From NCBI GenBank assembly GCA_010206225.2, contig VIQU02000017.1, positions 66,769 to 130,768 on the forward strand: a stretch of DNA of 64,000 bases, written 5' to 3'. The notes beneath the pieces were generated by a model that worked only from the letters and a program-made list of their open reading frames with translations, did no database searches and was not told the DNA's origin. The position numbers and the translations under genes were made by a program. Below, piece after piece: positions 52,229 to 61,809 of the stretch (position 1 is its first letter; every line of letters begins with the position of its first letter). The DNA comes from Lachnospiraceae bacterium MD308. GTDB taxonomy: Bacteria > Bacillota > Clostridia > Lachnospirales > Lachnospiraceae.

Positions 52229-54819
52229 CTCTGGTATCCTTTCCAGTCACGTATTTCTTTCATAATTCTTTCGCAATTTGAATCATCTGTATATTGGAAA
52301 AAGTCTTCTACCCTGTCAAGATATACGCGTTCCATTTTACATCCGTTATTGATCATTTCGCACAAACTCTCTATCAAGCTGTCATATTCCTCAACAATCG
52401 GTCCAAATCCCATTGTATCGTACTTATAGATCCCTTCCTCATACTGCGGCGGCAGTTCATTGGGATGATAATATAATACCGGTTTTTTCATATACGCAAA
52501 ATCAAATTGAATACCGGAATAGTCTGTCACCATAAGACTGGATTCCGTTAACATTTTCTCGTAAGACACTTCCGATACTGCCGGAATAATAGATGTATAA
52601 TCATTTTTGTCATAATCGTCAACCTGTGAGCTTAACGTCGGATGTATCAGAAATACGATCTTATAGCCATTCTTTTCTGCCGCAGCCAGCAGCCTTTGAT
52701 CATTGATCAGACGATTGTATATCTCAAAATATTTCGTATGCTTAAATTCAGGATTATATTCTTTTGATGTTCCAAAAGCATTTCCTGTAATTACGATATT
52801 TCTTCTCCAAGTGGGCGCGATTAATATTTGTTTCTGGTCATTATTTTTTAATCCGTCATATCTTGGGCAGCCTGTCAGACGAAGTTCTCCCTTTTGATAA
52901 CCGTATACTTTTCTGTTAAGTCCGGCAATCTCATATTTTGAGGCGCAAAAATACATATGCGTGTTATCTTTTAACCGATTCTGATACTGCGCTATATTTT
53001 GAATTGTTAATCCATGCTGAATACATACGATCTCAGCGTTCAAAAGATTCTTTAAAAATCTCTGCAATCCTTTAAATCCGCAGTACGGCCACACTCCCGC
53101 ATGTGTGGCAAACACAATCTGTGTATTCAGCAGCACTAATTTCTGACGCAATGATCCGAAGACCAATATCTGTCTTCGATATTTCTTTTTCAGTCTTTTG
53201 TAATCTAACGATTCTTTGGTAACGATATAATAACTGTTAACGTCCGGACAGTTCCTGACACAATAGGAAAACAGATATTCTCCATTGTCTCCCGCTTTAT
53301 ACAGCTTGTCAAAAAATACCCAGTTTTCCTTTTTCCTGTAATGTTTTCTGCTGATCCAGTATAACAGCCTCAATTTCACTGCTTCGATTCTTTTTGCGGA
53401 TTTTTCTTTAAACAACATTTTGGCAATCAATCCGGTTTCCAGTATAAACTTTTTTTTGGGAACGAGATCATCAATCCAAATTGTCTCCGATGAAAATGTT
53501 ATAATCTTATCCTCAAAAGTCCAATATGACCAATGACTTCTTTCCAGTCTGGCCGAAACTTTTCTGTGGAACTGGATAGGAATGGTTATTTCCTTTCCTT
53601 TCAAGCGCCCTTTAAATTGTATTCCGGTCCTTTTATCCAGATCTTTTTTCGCTATTTCAAATTGAAATGCCGTGTAACGATGAACAGTCCTCCCGAAAAA
53701 GGCATCCAGATTGTACAATTCTGTATTTTCCCATTCGCATTTTTCTCCATTCACCAATACTTCAAAATCTTCTTCGATATGATCCAGACAGTAATCCGCT
53801 ATAATCTCTCCGTCAATAACAAGATGTTCCTCTTTATAATTAATTGCTTTTATACGCGCTTTCAGACAATCGACATCATATACATTTTCCCCGAATAAAT
53901 ATTCTAACTTCTTAGAATCAGCGGAACAGGCTCTTACTTCAAATTCCGGCTCTTTTCCATACTTTTCTTTTAGCAGCAAATACGCGAAAAATTTAACAAA
54001 GCCCTGTCTTTTGCGCGTTTCAATCAGATAGACGTCATCAATATACCGAGTCAGCTCCCGGACCTGATCAAAAAATATATCAACCTGTTCGTCGCTCAGA
54101 ACAAACTTATTTCTTTCGTTTTGATTCATAAAGAAACGTCTTAATATCATATGGACAAACAGTCTTTGTTCTGTCGGAGTCAGCTCCCCTTTTCTGGCGC
54201 ATGGCAGGGCAAAATCCCTGAAATATGGAATATACCAATTTTCATCATATGGTTTTAAATAGTAACGCGCTTGTTTTTCCAGACCTTCCTCTGTATAGTT
54301 CTCCATCGCCTTGACTACAGGTATCTGTTCTTTTTCACGCGTTAGAGCCAGCACGATTTTATCGGTAAAGAAAGGGGCTTCTTTTTCCTCAACAGCTATT
54401 TTCTTTAATGTCTCTGTTTTAAAAAAATACCTTCCGAAATAAAAAGGATTCGGATTCATCCCGCCTGTTTTATACATGTCCGCTTCAGAATTTTCCTTCA
54501 TTATCTTCTGCGACAGAATATCCTCATCCGTATTGTTAAGTACCCTTAACGCTTCCTTTATCCGATCCATGCCAAGTATATTTTTTTCATTGTAAAAAAT
54601 CACGTACTTTGACATTGTATTGTTCAAAAACGAACAATACTGTTCATAACATTCGCCTTTTTCTCCTAAATGAATCTCTAATTCTTCTATTCCTTTTGCC
54701 CTATCTAACGCCTCTTGATTTTTCTCAAAAAATTCTTCCCTGCTTTCTAAAAATATATTGATTGTTAACAGGCTCATAAAAAATACCCTCTGCATGAATA
54801 CTCCGATCGATTGATCCAT
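52225..54819 (-). CDS. Large CDP-glycerol glycerophosphotransferase, probable polymerase (TagF-like)
   Basis: This 864-residue protein probably extends a glycerol-phosphate chain. The C-terminal 390 residues carry the family motifs: FATHAGVWPYCGFKGL, IVCIQHGLTIQNIAQY, LTGCPRYDGL, LIAPTWRRN, IHPTLSSQ and VTDYSGIQFDFAYM. The N-terminal 470 residues hold no motif I know. They include a beta-rich stretch (about 300-440, with LVIDGEIIADYCLDH) that could be a separate binding domain. AAAGGAA precedes ATG 54819. It is the largest of four paralogues in the operon. Confidence 0.88.
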   Translation of the reverse strand: MDQSIGVFMQRVFFMSLLTINIFLESREEFFEKNQEALDRAKGIEELEIHLGEKGECYEQYCSFLNNTMSKYVIFYNEKNILGMDRIKEALRVLNNTDEDILSQKIMKENSEADMYKTGGMNPNPFYFGRYFFKTETLKKIAVEEKEAPFFTDKIVLALTREKEQIPVVKAMENYTEEGLEKQARYYLKPYDENWYIPYFRDFALPCARKGELTPTEQRLFVHMILRRFFMNQNERNKFVLSDEQVDIFFDQVRELTRYIDDVYLIETRKRQGFVKFFAYLLLKEKYGKEPEFEVRACSADSKKLEYLFGENVYDVDCLKARIKAINYKEEHLVIDGEIIADYCLDHIEEDFEVLVNGEKCEWENTELYNLDAFFGRTVHRYTAFQFEIAKKDLDKRTGIQFKGRLKGKEITIPIQFHRKVSARLERSHWSYWTFEDKIITFSSETIWIDDLVPKKKFILETGLIAKMLFKEKSAKRIEAVKLRLLYWISRKHYRKKENWVFFDKLYKAGDNGEYLFSYCVRNCPDVNSYYIVTKESLDYKRLKKKYRRQILVFGSLRQKLVLLNTQIVFATHAGVWPYCGFKGLQRFLKNLLNAEIVCIQHGLTIQNIAQYQNRLKDNTHMYFCASKYEIAGLNRKVYGYQKGELRLTGCPRYDGLKNNDQKQILIAPTWRRNIVITGNAFGTSKEYNPEFKHTKYFEIYNRLINDQRLLAAAEKNGYKIVFLIHPTLSSQVDDYDKNDYTSIIPAVSEVSYEKMLTESSLMVTDYSGIQFDFAYMKKPVLYYHPNELPPQYEEGIYKYDTMGFGPIVEEYDSLIESLCEMINNGCKMERVYLDRVEDFFQYTDDSNCERIMKEIRDWKGYQR

Positions 54820-54866
54820 GCATTTTCCTTTCCCTCATCATGTGTTTTTCGGTAGAAAACTTCTTT

Positions 54867-56522
54867 CTAAAATAACTTTTTGATCACTTTATCTGTGGCA
54901 TGACCGTCATAATTCGCAAAATTCTTTTCTACAAACTTGTAAATCTTTTCTACTTCATAATCTTCTTCACGAAGCGCCTGCATCATCTCTTCAAACGTAT
55001 CGCATACTTTTCCAGGAGCGCTCTCTTTTACGCTTCTGTGAACTCCTCGCGACAATTCATACAATTCTCTGTCCGGAGTAAAAAATACTACCGGTCTTTT
55101 AAGAAGAGAATATTCATAATAGTTCGATGAATAATCCGTAATCAATACATCCGTAATATAATATAGATCATTAATATTAGGATAAGATGAAAAATCTACG
55201 ATTCTGTCCTTATATTTTTCCGGTATTTTTATTGCCTCCTGCACAAACGGATGCATTTTTATAAGAAATATCTTATCTTCTCCACAATAATCACTGATGT
55301 CATCCATGTCTAACCAAGAATAATCATAATACGCGTACTTTTGTCCCGGTCCTCTGTATGTCGGAGCAAACATGATAATTTTTTTACCTTTCAGATTTGG
55401 ATACTTTTTATAGAATCCCTCTTTAAACTCCTTAATTACACCTTCATCCAAAAAGCCGTCCAGCCTTGGCATGCCAACCGGAAGAAATGCCTCTTTCTCT
55501 ATTCCAAAAACTTCCGAGAATACTTTTACCAGTCCATCTGATCCGGTCAACACATAATCATATTGTTTGTGGCAGGAACCTGTTGGAAACGGCGAACCGT
55601 CTTTTCCAAACCTGCAGTATCCTACCGCCTTAAACCCTTCCCCCGCATGCCATACCTGTATTAATTTTGTACGCTTATTTAATTTTAAAAACCCAAAAAC
55701 AGGGACATAATCATCTACAAATATATAATCCTGTCTCGCAATCTTATAAATTACTTTGATCCAGCTCATAATACTTTTATGGTTTCCGACTGCCTTGCGG
55801 AAAGAATACTCTATCTTATACTTCTTATCAAGTCCATACTTTTTGAGACCATCGTCTATATATTTTAAATTCCCCCACAGAGCATCGCGGGTCTCACTCA
55901 TAAACAGAATATGCTTCCCATCCTTCGGCAGGATACGCTCCCAAAACTGGTAAAACATTTTGATGGAAAATATCGCTGCAGACATATATATTCGGTCAAA
56001 CTTGCCCTTTATGGTCCGAGCTTCCTGAACATAATGCCTTTTCTTCCAGCCCTCGTTCTGAATCATAAAACAGCTTTTGAGCAAAAGCACCAAATACCTT
56101 TCGTCAACGGTAGCGCACGAAAAAGAAACTGTATAGGCATATTTATCTCTTCCATAGCGGAAAATACGGGAATTCTCTTCAAACTGATAGGCCACGTCAT
56201 GGTCCGTATAGCAAAGATATTTTTCCCCATTCACTGTCGCTGTAATTCTCCACATACCATTATCCAGAAATTGTCTTCCTTTCATCGCGGTTATGTTACA
56301 GCAAAAACAATATTCTTTATTTACATATTCATCATACCGAAGCGGAATCGCTTTTACAACCTTCGCATCTTCGATATGTTTGTGTTCATCCAAATCAATA
56401 CGGTCTACTAATTCCAGCCGGAAGTTTGCGCGCTCCATACACTCTGTACGAATCTTCATATGCAGAAATATTCTTTCCCACTTCAGTTCCGATACCTTAA
56501 ACACAATTTCTTTTTTCTCCAT
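54867..56522 (-). CDS. CDP-glycerol glycerophosphotransferase family protein
   Basis: This 551-residue TagB/TagF-family enzyme has an N-terminal beta-rich part (about 1-165) and a catalytic part with LIQVWHAGEGFKAVGY, PVGMPRLDGFL, MFAPTYRGPG, LIKMHPFVQEA and ITDYSSNYYEYSLLKRPVVFF. The histidines and aspartate that serve catalysis are all present. GGGGGAAT precedes ATG 56522. The extra N-terminal domain suggests a chain-extending rather than a priming enzyme, but that is an inference. It lies between tagD and the larger paralogue. Confidence 0.9.
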   Translation of the reverse strand: MEKKEIVFKVSELKWERIFLHMKIRTECMERANFRLELVDRIDLDEHKHIEDAKVVKAIPLRYDEYVNKEYCFCCNITAMKGRQFLDNGMWRITATVNGEKYLCYTDHDVAYQFEENSRIFRYGRDKYAYTVSFSCATVDERYLVLLLKSCFMIQNEGWKKRHYVQEARTIKGKFDRIYMSAAIFSIKMFYQFWERILPKDGKHILFMSETRDALWGNLKYIDDGLKKYGLDKKYKIEYSFRKAVGNHKSIMSWIKVIYKIARQDYIFVDDYVPVFGFLKLNKRTKLIQVWHAGEGFKAVGYCRFGKDGSPFPTGSCHKQYDYVLTGSDGLVKVFSEVFGIEKEAFLPVGMPRLDGFLDEGVIKEFKEGFYKKYPNLKGKKIIMFAPTYRGPGQKYAYYDYSWLDMDDISDYCGEDKIFLIKMHPFVQEAIKIPEKYKDRIVDFSSYPNINDLYYITDVLITDYSSNYYEYSLLKRPVVFFTPDRELYELSRGVHRSVKESAPGKVCDTFEEMMQALREEDYEVEKIYKFVEKNFANYDGHATDKVIKKLF

Positions 56523-56537
56523 ATTATTCCCCCACTG

Positions 56538-56954
56538 CTATTTCGAGTAAATATTATCGCTGGACAAATTCAGTTCCTCTTTTATTTTTGTTGTCGATAT
56601 CCCTTCTGTTCTGTCAAGATATACCACTTCGCAGATATCCCTGAGATTTTCGAACTTCTCATGTCCTTTCCAGTCACTTCCCATGACTACAGTATCCACA
56701 TGATAATTGAGCACATCGTCCCGTTTCTGATCCCACGTATTTTCCGGAATCACCAGATCCACATAACGGATTGCCTCCAGCATCTCTTTTCTGGTCAGGT
56801 AGTCATGATATGCTTTTTTCCCTTTGACCGCATTAAATTCCTCTGTAGATATGGCAACAATCAGATAATCTCCGAGTGCCTTTGCCCTCTTTAATAATCG
56901 AATATGCCCGTAGTGAAGTAAATCGTAAGTTCCATATGTCAATATACGTTTCAT
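56538..56954 (-). CDS. tagD: Glycerol-3-phosphate cytidylyltransferase
   Basis: TagD makes CDP-glycerol from CTP and sn-glycerol 3-phosphate, the donor for the neighbouring transferases. The 138-residue protein has the HxGH nucleotidyltransferase motif in YGTYDLLHYGHIRLLKRA and the second signature RTEGISTTKIKEEL. It also has VVMGSDWKGHEKF. AGGAGCAAAAG precedes ATG 56954. It lies between two glycerophosphotransferase genes with gaps under 20 bases. Confidence 0.96.
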   Translation of the reverse strand: MKRILTYGTYDLLHYGHIRLLKRAKALGDYLIVAISTEEFNAVKGKKAYHDYLTRKEMLEAIRYVDLVIPENTWDQKRDDVLNYHVDTVVMGSDWKGHEKFENLRDICEVVYLDRTEGISTTKIKEELNLSSDNIYSK

Positions 56955-56963
56955 CTTTTGCTC

Positions 56964-58304
56964 CTAATCTTCAATCAATGCCAGAATTCTTTCTGAAGAA
57001 TAGCCGTCGCAGCAGCACATAAATCTGTTTTTAAAATTCACTATTTCCTGCTTATCAAAACGTTCGTCAATATGTTTGATATAATCAACCATCTCCTCAT
57101 TTGTTTTGAACATCGGTCCGGGCGTTATCTCGTCAAAATCATAATACAAACCTCTTTCATCAATATATTCTTCTATATCATACGTGAAGAATATGATCGG
57201 CCGTTCAAACAAAGAATACTCAAACACAACTGACGAGTAATCAGAAATACAAATATCGGCAACAGTCATAAGTTCGTTAATATTCATATTTCCTTCTCTG
57301 GTCATATCAAACGCAAAAACATTTCTATATTCTTCCGGTATCGGCGGCAGTTCTCTCACTGACTGGTGATGCTTAAAGATAAGTATATAGTCGTCGTCCA
57401 GATTCTCAGCAAACAGCTTTACATCTAACACATCCGGCGAAACGCAGTTTGCCACTTCCCCGCGGAATGTAGGAGCATACAGGATCACCTTTTTATCTTT
57501 TGCCTGCGGAATTGCCTCATATAATTTTGTATAACAATTCTTCACAAACTCTGGCATAAAAAATTCATCTGTCCGGCTGATCCCTGTCGGCACGATAATT
57601 CCTGAATCTTTATCTATACCCATAGATTCCTCAAATATCCATGAAAGCTCCGGACTTGCAACCGTTACATAAGAGTAATTCGTATTCAGCGGATATTCCT
57701 TATGGCCTTCCGCTGTTTTCCCAAACTTTTTGTCCGCCGTACTCAGGCCAACCTTTTTAAACACACCGCAGCCGTGCCACAATTGGATATAGGTCGTCTC
57801 AGGCCGAAGTTTCAGATATCCCATCAAGTCATTGGCAGTACAGATGAACACCGCTTTTGCCGTAGCCGCCTCCCGGATATACTCTTTTGCATTTTTGTAA
57901 TACTGTTCATCCGATACTACCCGCACTTGCAATATGAACGTCTTTACCTCATAATCCGTATTTTCTTTTATATAATTGCGCATATACTTAAGGCTCAGGG
58001 ATAATTTGGCGCCGCGCTCCATAAATACTACTTTATGTTCAACAGGCTTTTTAGACTCTTCCGCATAGATTTTAGGAAATACTTCTTTGATAAACAAACT
58101 TTTCAGTTCTCCGGCATATGCTGCTTCCCTGTCTTCTTCCGAATATTTTTTCTGCATGCGCTGCTGAAGCAGATTCATAATCCGCTCATTTTCCAATCTT
58201 GACATTTCCTCTTTTAACCTGACCGCCTTACGTTTCTCATATATCTGGTAGGTTCCGTAAACTCCATGAGTCGTCAGATTATGGGCAATAGCTTTGATAT
58301 CCAT
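56964..58304 (-). CDS. CDP-glycerol glycerophosphotransferase family protein
   Basis: This 446-residue paralogue has the catalytic half with YIQLWHGCGVFKKVGLS, VPTGISRTDEFF, LYAPTFRGEV, IFKHHQSV and CISDYSSVVFEYSLFERPIIFF. The first 100 residues are helical and charged and could bind the membrane face. GGAGGATAAC fixes ATG 58304; the frame upstream overlaps the ABC ATPase stop codon. By size it resembles TagB or a short TagF. It is placed directly after the exporter genes. Confidence 0.9.
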   Translation of the reverse strand: MDIKAIAHNLTTHGVYGTYQIYEKRKAVRLKEEMSRLENERIMNLLQQRMQKKYSEEDREAAYAGELKSLFIKEVFPKIYAEESKKPVEHKVVFMERGAKLSLSLKYMRNYIKENTDYEVKTFILQVRVVSDEQYYKNAKEYIREAATAKAVFICTANDLMGYLKLRPETTYIQLWHGCGVFKKVGLSTADKKFGKTAEGHKEYPLNTNYSYVTVASPELSWIFEESMGIDKDSGIIVPTGISRTDEFFMPEFVKNCYTKLYEAIPQAKDKKVILYAPTFRGEVANCVSPDVLDVKLFAENLDDDYILIFKHHQSVRELPPIPEEYRNVFAFDMTREGNMNINELMTVADICISDYSSVVFEYSLFERPIIFFTYDIEEYIDERGLYYDFDEITPGPMFKTNEEMVDYIKHIDERFDKQEIVNFKNRFMCCCDGYSSERILALIED

Positions 58305-58320
58305 GTTATCCTCCTTATGT

Positions 58321-59139
58321 TTAACCAAAAATCCTGTCTATCAGACTTACTTTTTTATTCTTAATAATTCTTTCTTTGAATTTTTCATCCCGCTCCTTTT
58401 TCTTTTCGGCCTTCGACAAAGAATTATAACTTTCAACATAGTCCGCATAATGATCGCATACCGCCTCAATATCACCGTACTCTTTCAGCATTCCGCCTTC
58501 TAGCCACATTGCGGAATCACAGAACGAACGTACCTGCGGCAGAGAATGTGAAATAAAGATAATTGTTTTTCCTTCGTTTTTTAATTCCTCCATCTTATCC
58601 AGACATTTCTGCGCAAACCCTTTATCACCGACAGATAATGCCTCATCGATAATTAATATCTCCGGATTCAGACACAAATTAATGGAAAATCCCAGCCTTG
58701 ATTTCATACCGCTGGAATATTTTTTTACAGGCTGATACAAGAAATCTCCAATCTCAGCAAACTCAATCACCCCGTCTACGATTTCCTGCACATGTTTTTG
58801 ATTTAATCCAAGAAGCGCTCCTTTTAATTCTATATTTTCCAGACCAGTCAACTGACTATTAAGCCCTGTATTGATCGCAACCAGCGCCTGTTCGCCGTTC
58901 ACCTCGATCTCTCCCTCATTGGGCGACGCGATCCCTGACAATACAAGAGCCATCGTTGACTTTCCGGAACCATTTGTACCTAATATGCCGACTACCTGTC
59001 CCTTTTTTACCGTAAATGAAATATCTTTTAATGCATAAAAGTATTGCGTCTTTTCTTCTTTCTGTACTTGTTTATCTTTTCTCTTTAATTTATATATTTT
59101 TGATACATTTCTGAATTCGATCGCTATATCTGATTCCAT
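58321..59139 (-). CDS. tagH: ABC transporter ATP-binding protein, teichoic-acid/polysaccharide export (TagH-like)
   Basis: This 272-residue ATPase has Walker A ILGTNGSGKSTMAL, a Q-loop around INTGLNSQLTGLENI, signature YSSGMKSRLGFSI and Walker B ILIIDEALSVGDKGF. It then has FISHSLPQVRSFC, and the motif set is typical of TagH/Wzt/RfbB exporters. The C-terminal extension of about 40 residues is short, so no carbohydrate-binding Wzt-C domain is present. AGAGGAG precedes ATG 59139. It pairs with the permease 16 bases upstream. Confidence 0.93.
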   Translation of the reverse strand: MESDIAIEFRNVSKIYKLKRKDKQVQKEEKTQYFYALKDISFTVKKGQVVGILGTNGSGKSTMALVLSGIASPNEGEIEVNGEQALVAINTGLNSQLTGLENIELKGALLGLNQKHVQEIVDGVIEFAEIGDFLYQPVKKYSSGMKSRLGFSINLCLNPEILIIDEALSVGDKGFAQKCLDKMEELKNEGKTIIFISHSLPQVRSFCDSAMWLEGGMLKEYGDIEAVCDHYADYVESYNSLSKAEKKKERDEKFKERIIKNKKVSLIDRIFG

Positions 59140-59154
59140 GCTGACACTCCTCTG

Positions 59155-59961
59155 TTAGATCATATCAATAAAACGTGTTTTAAACTTATACATCATATAA
59201 CTCCCTACGAAAAAAAGCACAAGAGTAATAGCCCAAAAACATGCCATTGACCAACTATATTCCATAAATCCTCTGTGATAGAAAAAGCAGTCCCGATACC
59301 CCTGAACAATGTAATAAATAGGATTGCACATAATGATCCTCGCAACTCTCCCATGGCCTATCCGTTCTATATCCCACAAGATAGGAGTCAGATAAAGAAG
59401 AAGCCGCATACAGGCCAATATCAGCTTACGCGTATCTCTTGCAAGCATATTAAGTACGGAGGTCGTCAATGACAGAGAAACCGCGAACACGATTGTGCAA
59501 AGCAGATAATACAAAAGCCCCAGCCAATAGATATCCGGAAAATACCCCTGCGTAGCAAATATCACAACTACAATAGCAAACAAACAAAGATGATCAAACA
59601 GTTTCTCTAACACAATCGTCATCGGCAATATACTGACCGGGAATTTCATTTTCGTTATTACACTTATTTTTTTAAAGACCGCATTACATCCGTCTGTAAT
59701 ACACGGGCTGATAAAAAACCATACTACCATCCCTCCCAGCATCCAGATCAAATACGGTATGCCGTCCACATCCTTTCGGTTAAACACATATCCAAAAACA
59801 AACCAATATGTCATAACCTGAATGATAGGATTGGCAAAGTTCCAGAACACACCCAGCTTACTGTCTCTCATATCCGCCAGCAGCTCATATTTCGCTATCG
59901 AATAAATTCTATACATATTTTGAATATTCTCTTTCAAAACATATCCGGCACTTACAAACAC
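59155..59961 (-). CDS. tagG: ABC transporter permease, teichoic-acid/polysaccharide export (TagG-like)
   Basis: This 268-residue ABC-2 permease has six likely helices and the family start YSIAKYELLADMRDSKLGVFWNFANPIIQ (residues 19-47 region) followed by VMTYWFVFGYVF. The end is ITLVLFFVGSYMMYKFKTRFIDMI. With TagH it exports the completed lipid-linked polymer. Translation begins at GTG 59961, seven bases after GGAGG. Export by TagGH implies that the chain is finished in the cytoplasm, unlike Wzx/Wzy systems. Confidence 0.93.
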   Translation of the reverse strand: MFVSAGYVLKENIQNMYRIYSIAKYELLADMRDSKLGVFWNFANPIIQVMTYWFVFGYVFNRKDVDGIPYLIWMLGGMVVWFFISPCITDGCNAVFKKISVITKMKFPVSILPMTIVLEKLFDHLCLFAIVVVIFATQGYFPDIYWLGLLYYLLCTIVFAVSLSLTTSVLNMLARDTRKLILACMRLLLYLTPILWDIERIGHGRVARIIMCNPIYYIVQGYRDCFFYHRGFMEYSWSMACFWAITLVLFFVGSYMMYKFKTRFIDMI

Positions 59962-59985
59962 AGTCTAACCTCCTACATTCAACAA

Positions 59986-60747
59986 CTATTTTCTCAATCC
60001 TGTCGGTACTTCTCTTGTGCCGAACCCGAATATCTGCTCTGTCTCTCTATACTGTATCATAGCGCGAAAGGTATATAGATCCTCCGGCGTTGTAACTTTG
60101 ATGTTTCCTCTCGGTCCTTCCACAAGCGTTACATTCTTTCCAAGCTTTTTCATCATAGAGCAAGTGTCCACGACCCCCTCATATCCCGGATTATCCTTCC
60201 GCATGAGAGCATGGGCCTCCAGCACGTCGCCGAGTTTAAAACATTGCGGCGCCTGCGCCGTATAAAAGTCCGCCCTCGGCGGTATCTCATCAATACTCTG
60301 CCCGTCATGGCAGATCACCGGAGTCTCGTAAAGCGGCGTACACGTGATAGCCGTCCCATTTTCTCTCACACATGCCAGATCTTCATCAATCAATTCTTTT
60401 GTAATGCATGGACGTACACCGTCATGGATCAGCACAACCGCATCCGGCGTGTTATGCTCCCTTGCCGCCTGAAGGGCATTGTAGATGGAGTCCATTCCAG
60501 TCATGCCTCCCGGCACAATCTTCACTACTTTAGAAATCATATGGCGCTGCACCAGCTTCTGAAGCTTTCGGATATAATCTTCTTTACATGATACATAGAT
60601 TTCATCAATATCCGGGTGTTCCTCAAAAATATCCAGCGTATGAATGATGATCGGCTTTCCATTTACTTCTATAAACTGTTTCGGAAGACCGGAACCCATT
60701 CTCGCCCCTACTCCTCCCGCAAAAATAATCGCAATGTTTTTATTCAT
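59986..60747 (-). CDS. TarI/IspD-family cytidylyltransferase
   Basis: This 253-residue enzyme uses CTP to activate a sugar- or polyol-phosphate. It has the N-terminal AIIFAGGVGARMGSGLPKQF, the VLIHDGVRPCIT motif, TAQAPQCFKLGDVLEAH and GNIKVTTPEDLYTF. TarI (ribitol 5-phosphate) and IspD (methylerythritol 4-phosphate) share this pattern and are hard to separate by eye. The cell-wall context favours a TarI-like role. Its ATG lies inside the last codons of the SDR gene, so the two are coupled. The MDR-type TarJ reductase that usually accompanies TarI is absent here. Confidence 0.88.
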   Translation of the reverse strand: MNKNIAIIFAGGVGARMGSGLPKQFIEVNGKPIIIHTLDIFEEHPDIDEIYVSCKEDYIRKLQKLVQRHMISKVVKIVPGGMTGMDSIYNALQAAREHNTPDAVVLIHDGVRPCITKELIDEDLACVRENGTAITCTPLYETPVICHDGQSIDEIPPRADFYTAQAPQCFKLGDVLEAHALMRKDNPGYEGVVDTCSMMKKLGKNVTLVEGPRGNIKVTTPEDLYTFRAMIQYRETEQIFGFGTREVPTGLRK

Positions 60748-61792
60748 GATCCGTCTCTCCTTCGATCTCCAGATATTCCAGTGTCCTCTTAAAGCCTTCT
60801 TTTACGGAATATTTCGGACTCCATCCAATCTTGCGAAGCTTTCTGCTGCTTAAGATCCCCAATGTATAAGGAGCAGTTCCTTTCGTGCCGCCCTCAGGGA
60901 TATCAAATACAAGCTTCAGCCCTCTCTCCGGATAGATATCCACCATAATCTCTGCCAGTTCACGGATTGATACCTTACCTTCCTCATTGCCAATATTGTA
61001 TACCATATCCTCAGAGTCCAGCAGTATCCGATACAAACCTGCCACCGCATCTCCAATATAAGTATAACTCCTTACTGCTGTTCCCTCACTCTTTAACACA
61101 ATATCTTCGTTATGAAATACGTTTTTAAGAAAATCCGCCTGCACGCGCCCGTCATAGATAGACATTCCCGGGCCATAGGTGTGGGCAAGCCGGGCAAGCT
61201 TTACATTCAGTCCATATTCGTCATGATAGCAGACACACATAGTCTCCGCCGCCTTTTTTCCCTCAGAATAGCAGGAACGCGGATTAAGCTGATCTACAAA
61301 TCCGTAAGTATCTTCGTAGAAAAATTCCTGCCCTTCATTCGGCTGTCCATATACTTCTCTGGAAGAAATAAAAAGATACCCTTCCGCCTTCTTTTCCTTT
61401 GCCAGTCTCAAAGTGTTAAAGGTTCCCAGCGTATTCGCCGCTATCGTCTCCACCGGTTGATTCTGCATGATCAGCGGGCTCGCAGGACTCGCGGCATGGA
61501 TCACATAGTGTACATCCCCCGAAACCTCCAGTCTCTCTGTCACATCATGAACGATGATCTCTACATCCTCCCGCTCTCTTACCTCTTTCGGCAGCTTTTT
61601 TGCATTTCTTAACATAGCGATTACCCGAATATTATAATCATACCTTTCATTCAGCAGCGTCAAAACCTGCAGCATATAGATACCGATCATACCGCTTGCG
61701 CCTGTAATCAGCACTGTCCGTCCTTTTAATTTCTCCCACGGAATGTTTTCTCCTATAATCGCTTCCAAATCTTCTTTCAATACTTTATTCAT
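60740..61792 (-). CDS. NAD-dependent epimerase/dehydratase (extended SDR)
   Basis: This 350-residue extended SDR has the nucleotide-binding TVLITGASGMIGIYMLQVL, DVHYVIHAASPASP, the catalytic SCYSEGKKAAETM (YxxxK) and SSREVYGQPNEGQ. It also has a C-terminal substrate domain with YNIGNEEGKVSIRELAE. The pattern is near UDP-glucuronate decarboxylase and GDP/CDP-sugar enzymes. GGAGGAGAATC decides ATG 61792. Translational coupling with the cytidylyltransferase suggests that it acts on the same metabolite before or after CDP activation; the substrate is unknown. Confidence 0.87.
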   Translation of the reverse strand: MNKVLKEDLEAIIGENIPWEKLKGRTVLITGASGMIGIYMLQVLTLLNERYDYNIRVIAMLRNAKKLPKEVREREDVEIIVHDVTERLEVSGDVHYVIHAASPASPLIMQNQPVETIAANTLGTFNTLRLAKEKKAEGYLFISSREVYGQPNEGQEFFYEDTYGFVDQLNPRSCYSEGKKAAETMCVCYHDEYGLNVKLARLAHTYGPGMSIYDGRVQADFLKNVFHNEDIVLKSEGTAVRSYTYIGDAVAGLYRILLDSEDMVYNIGNEEGKVSIRELAEIMVDIYPERGLKLVFDIPEGGTKGTAPYTLGILSSRKLRKIGWSPKYSVKEGFKRTLEYLEIEGETDHE

Positions 61793-61809
61793 GATTCTCC
61801 TCCACATAT

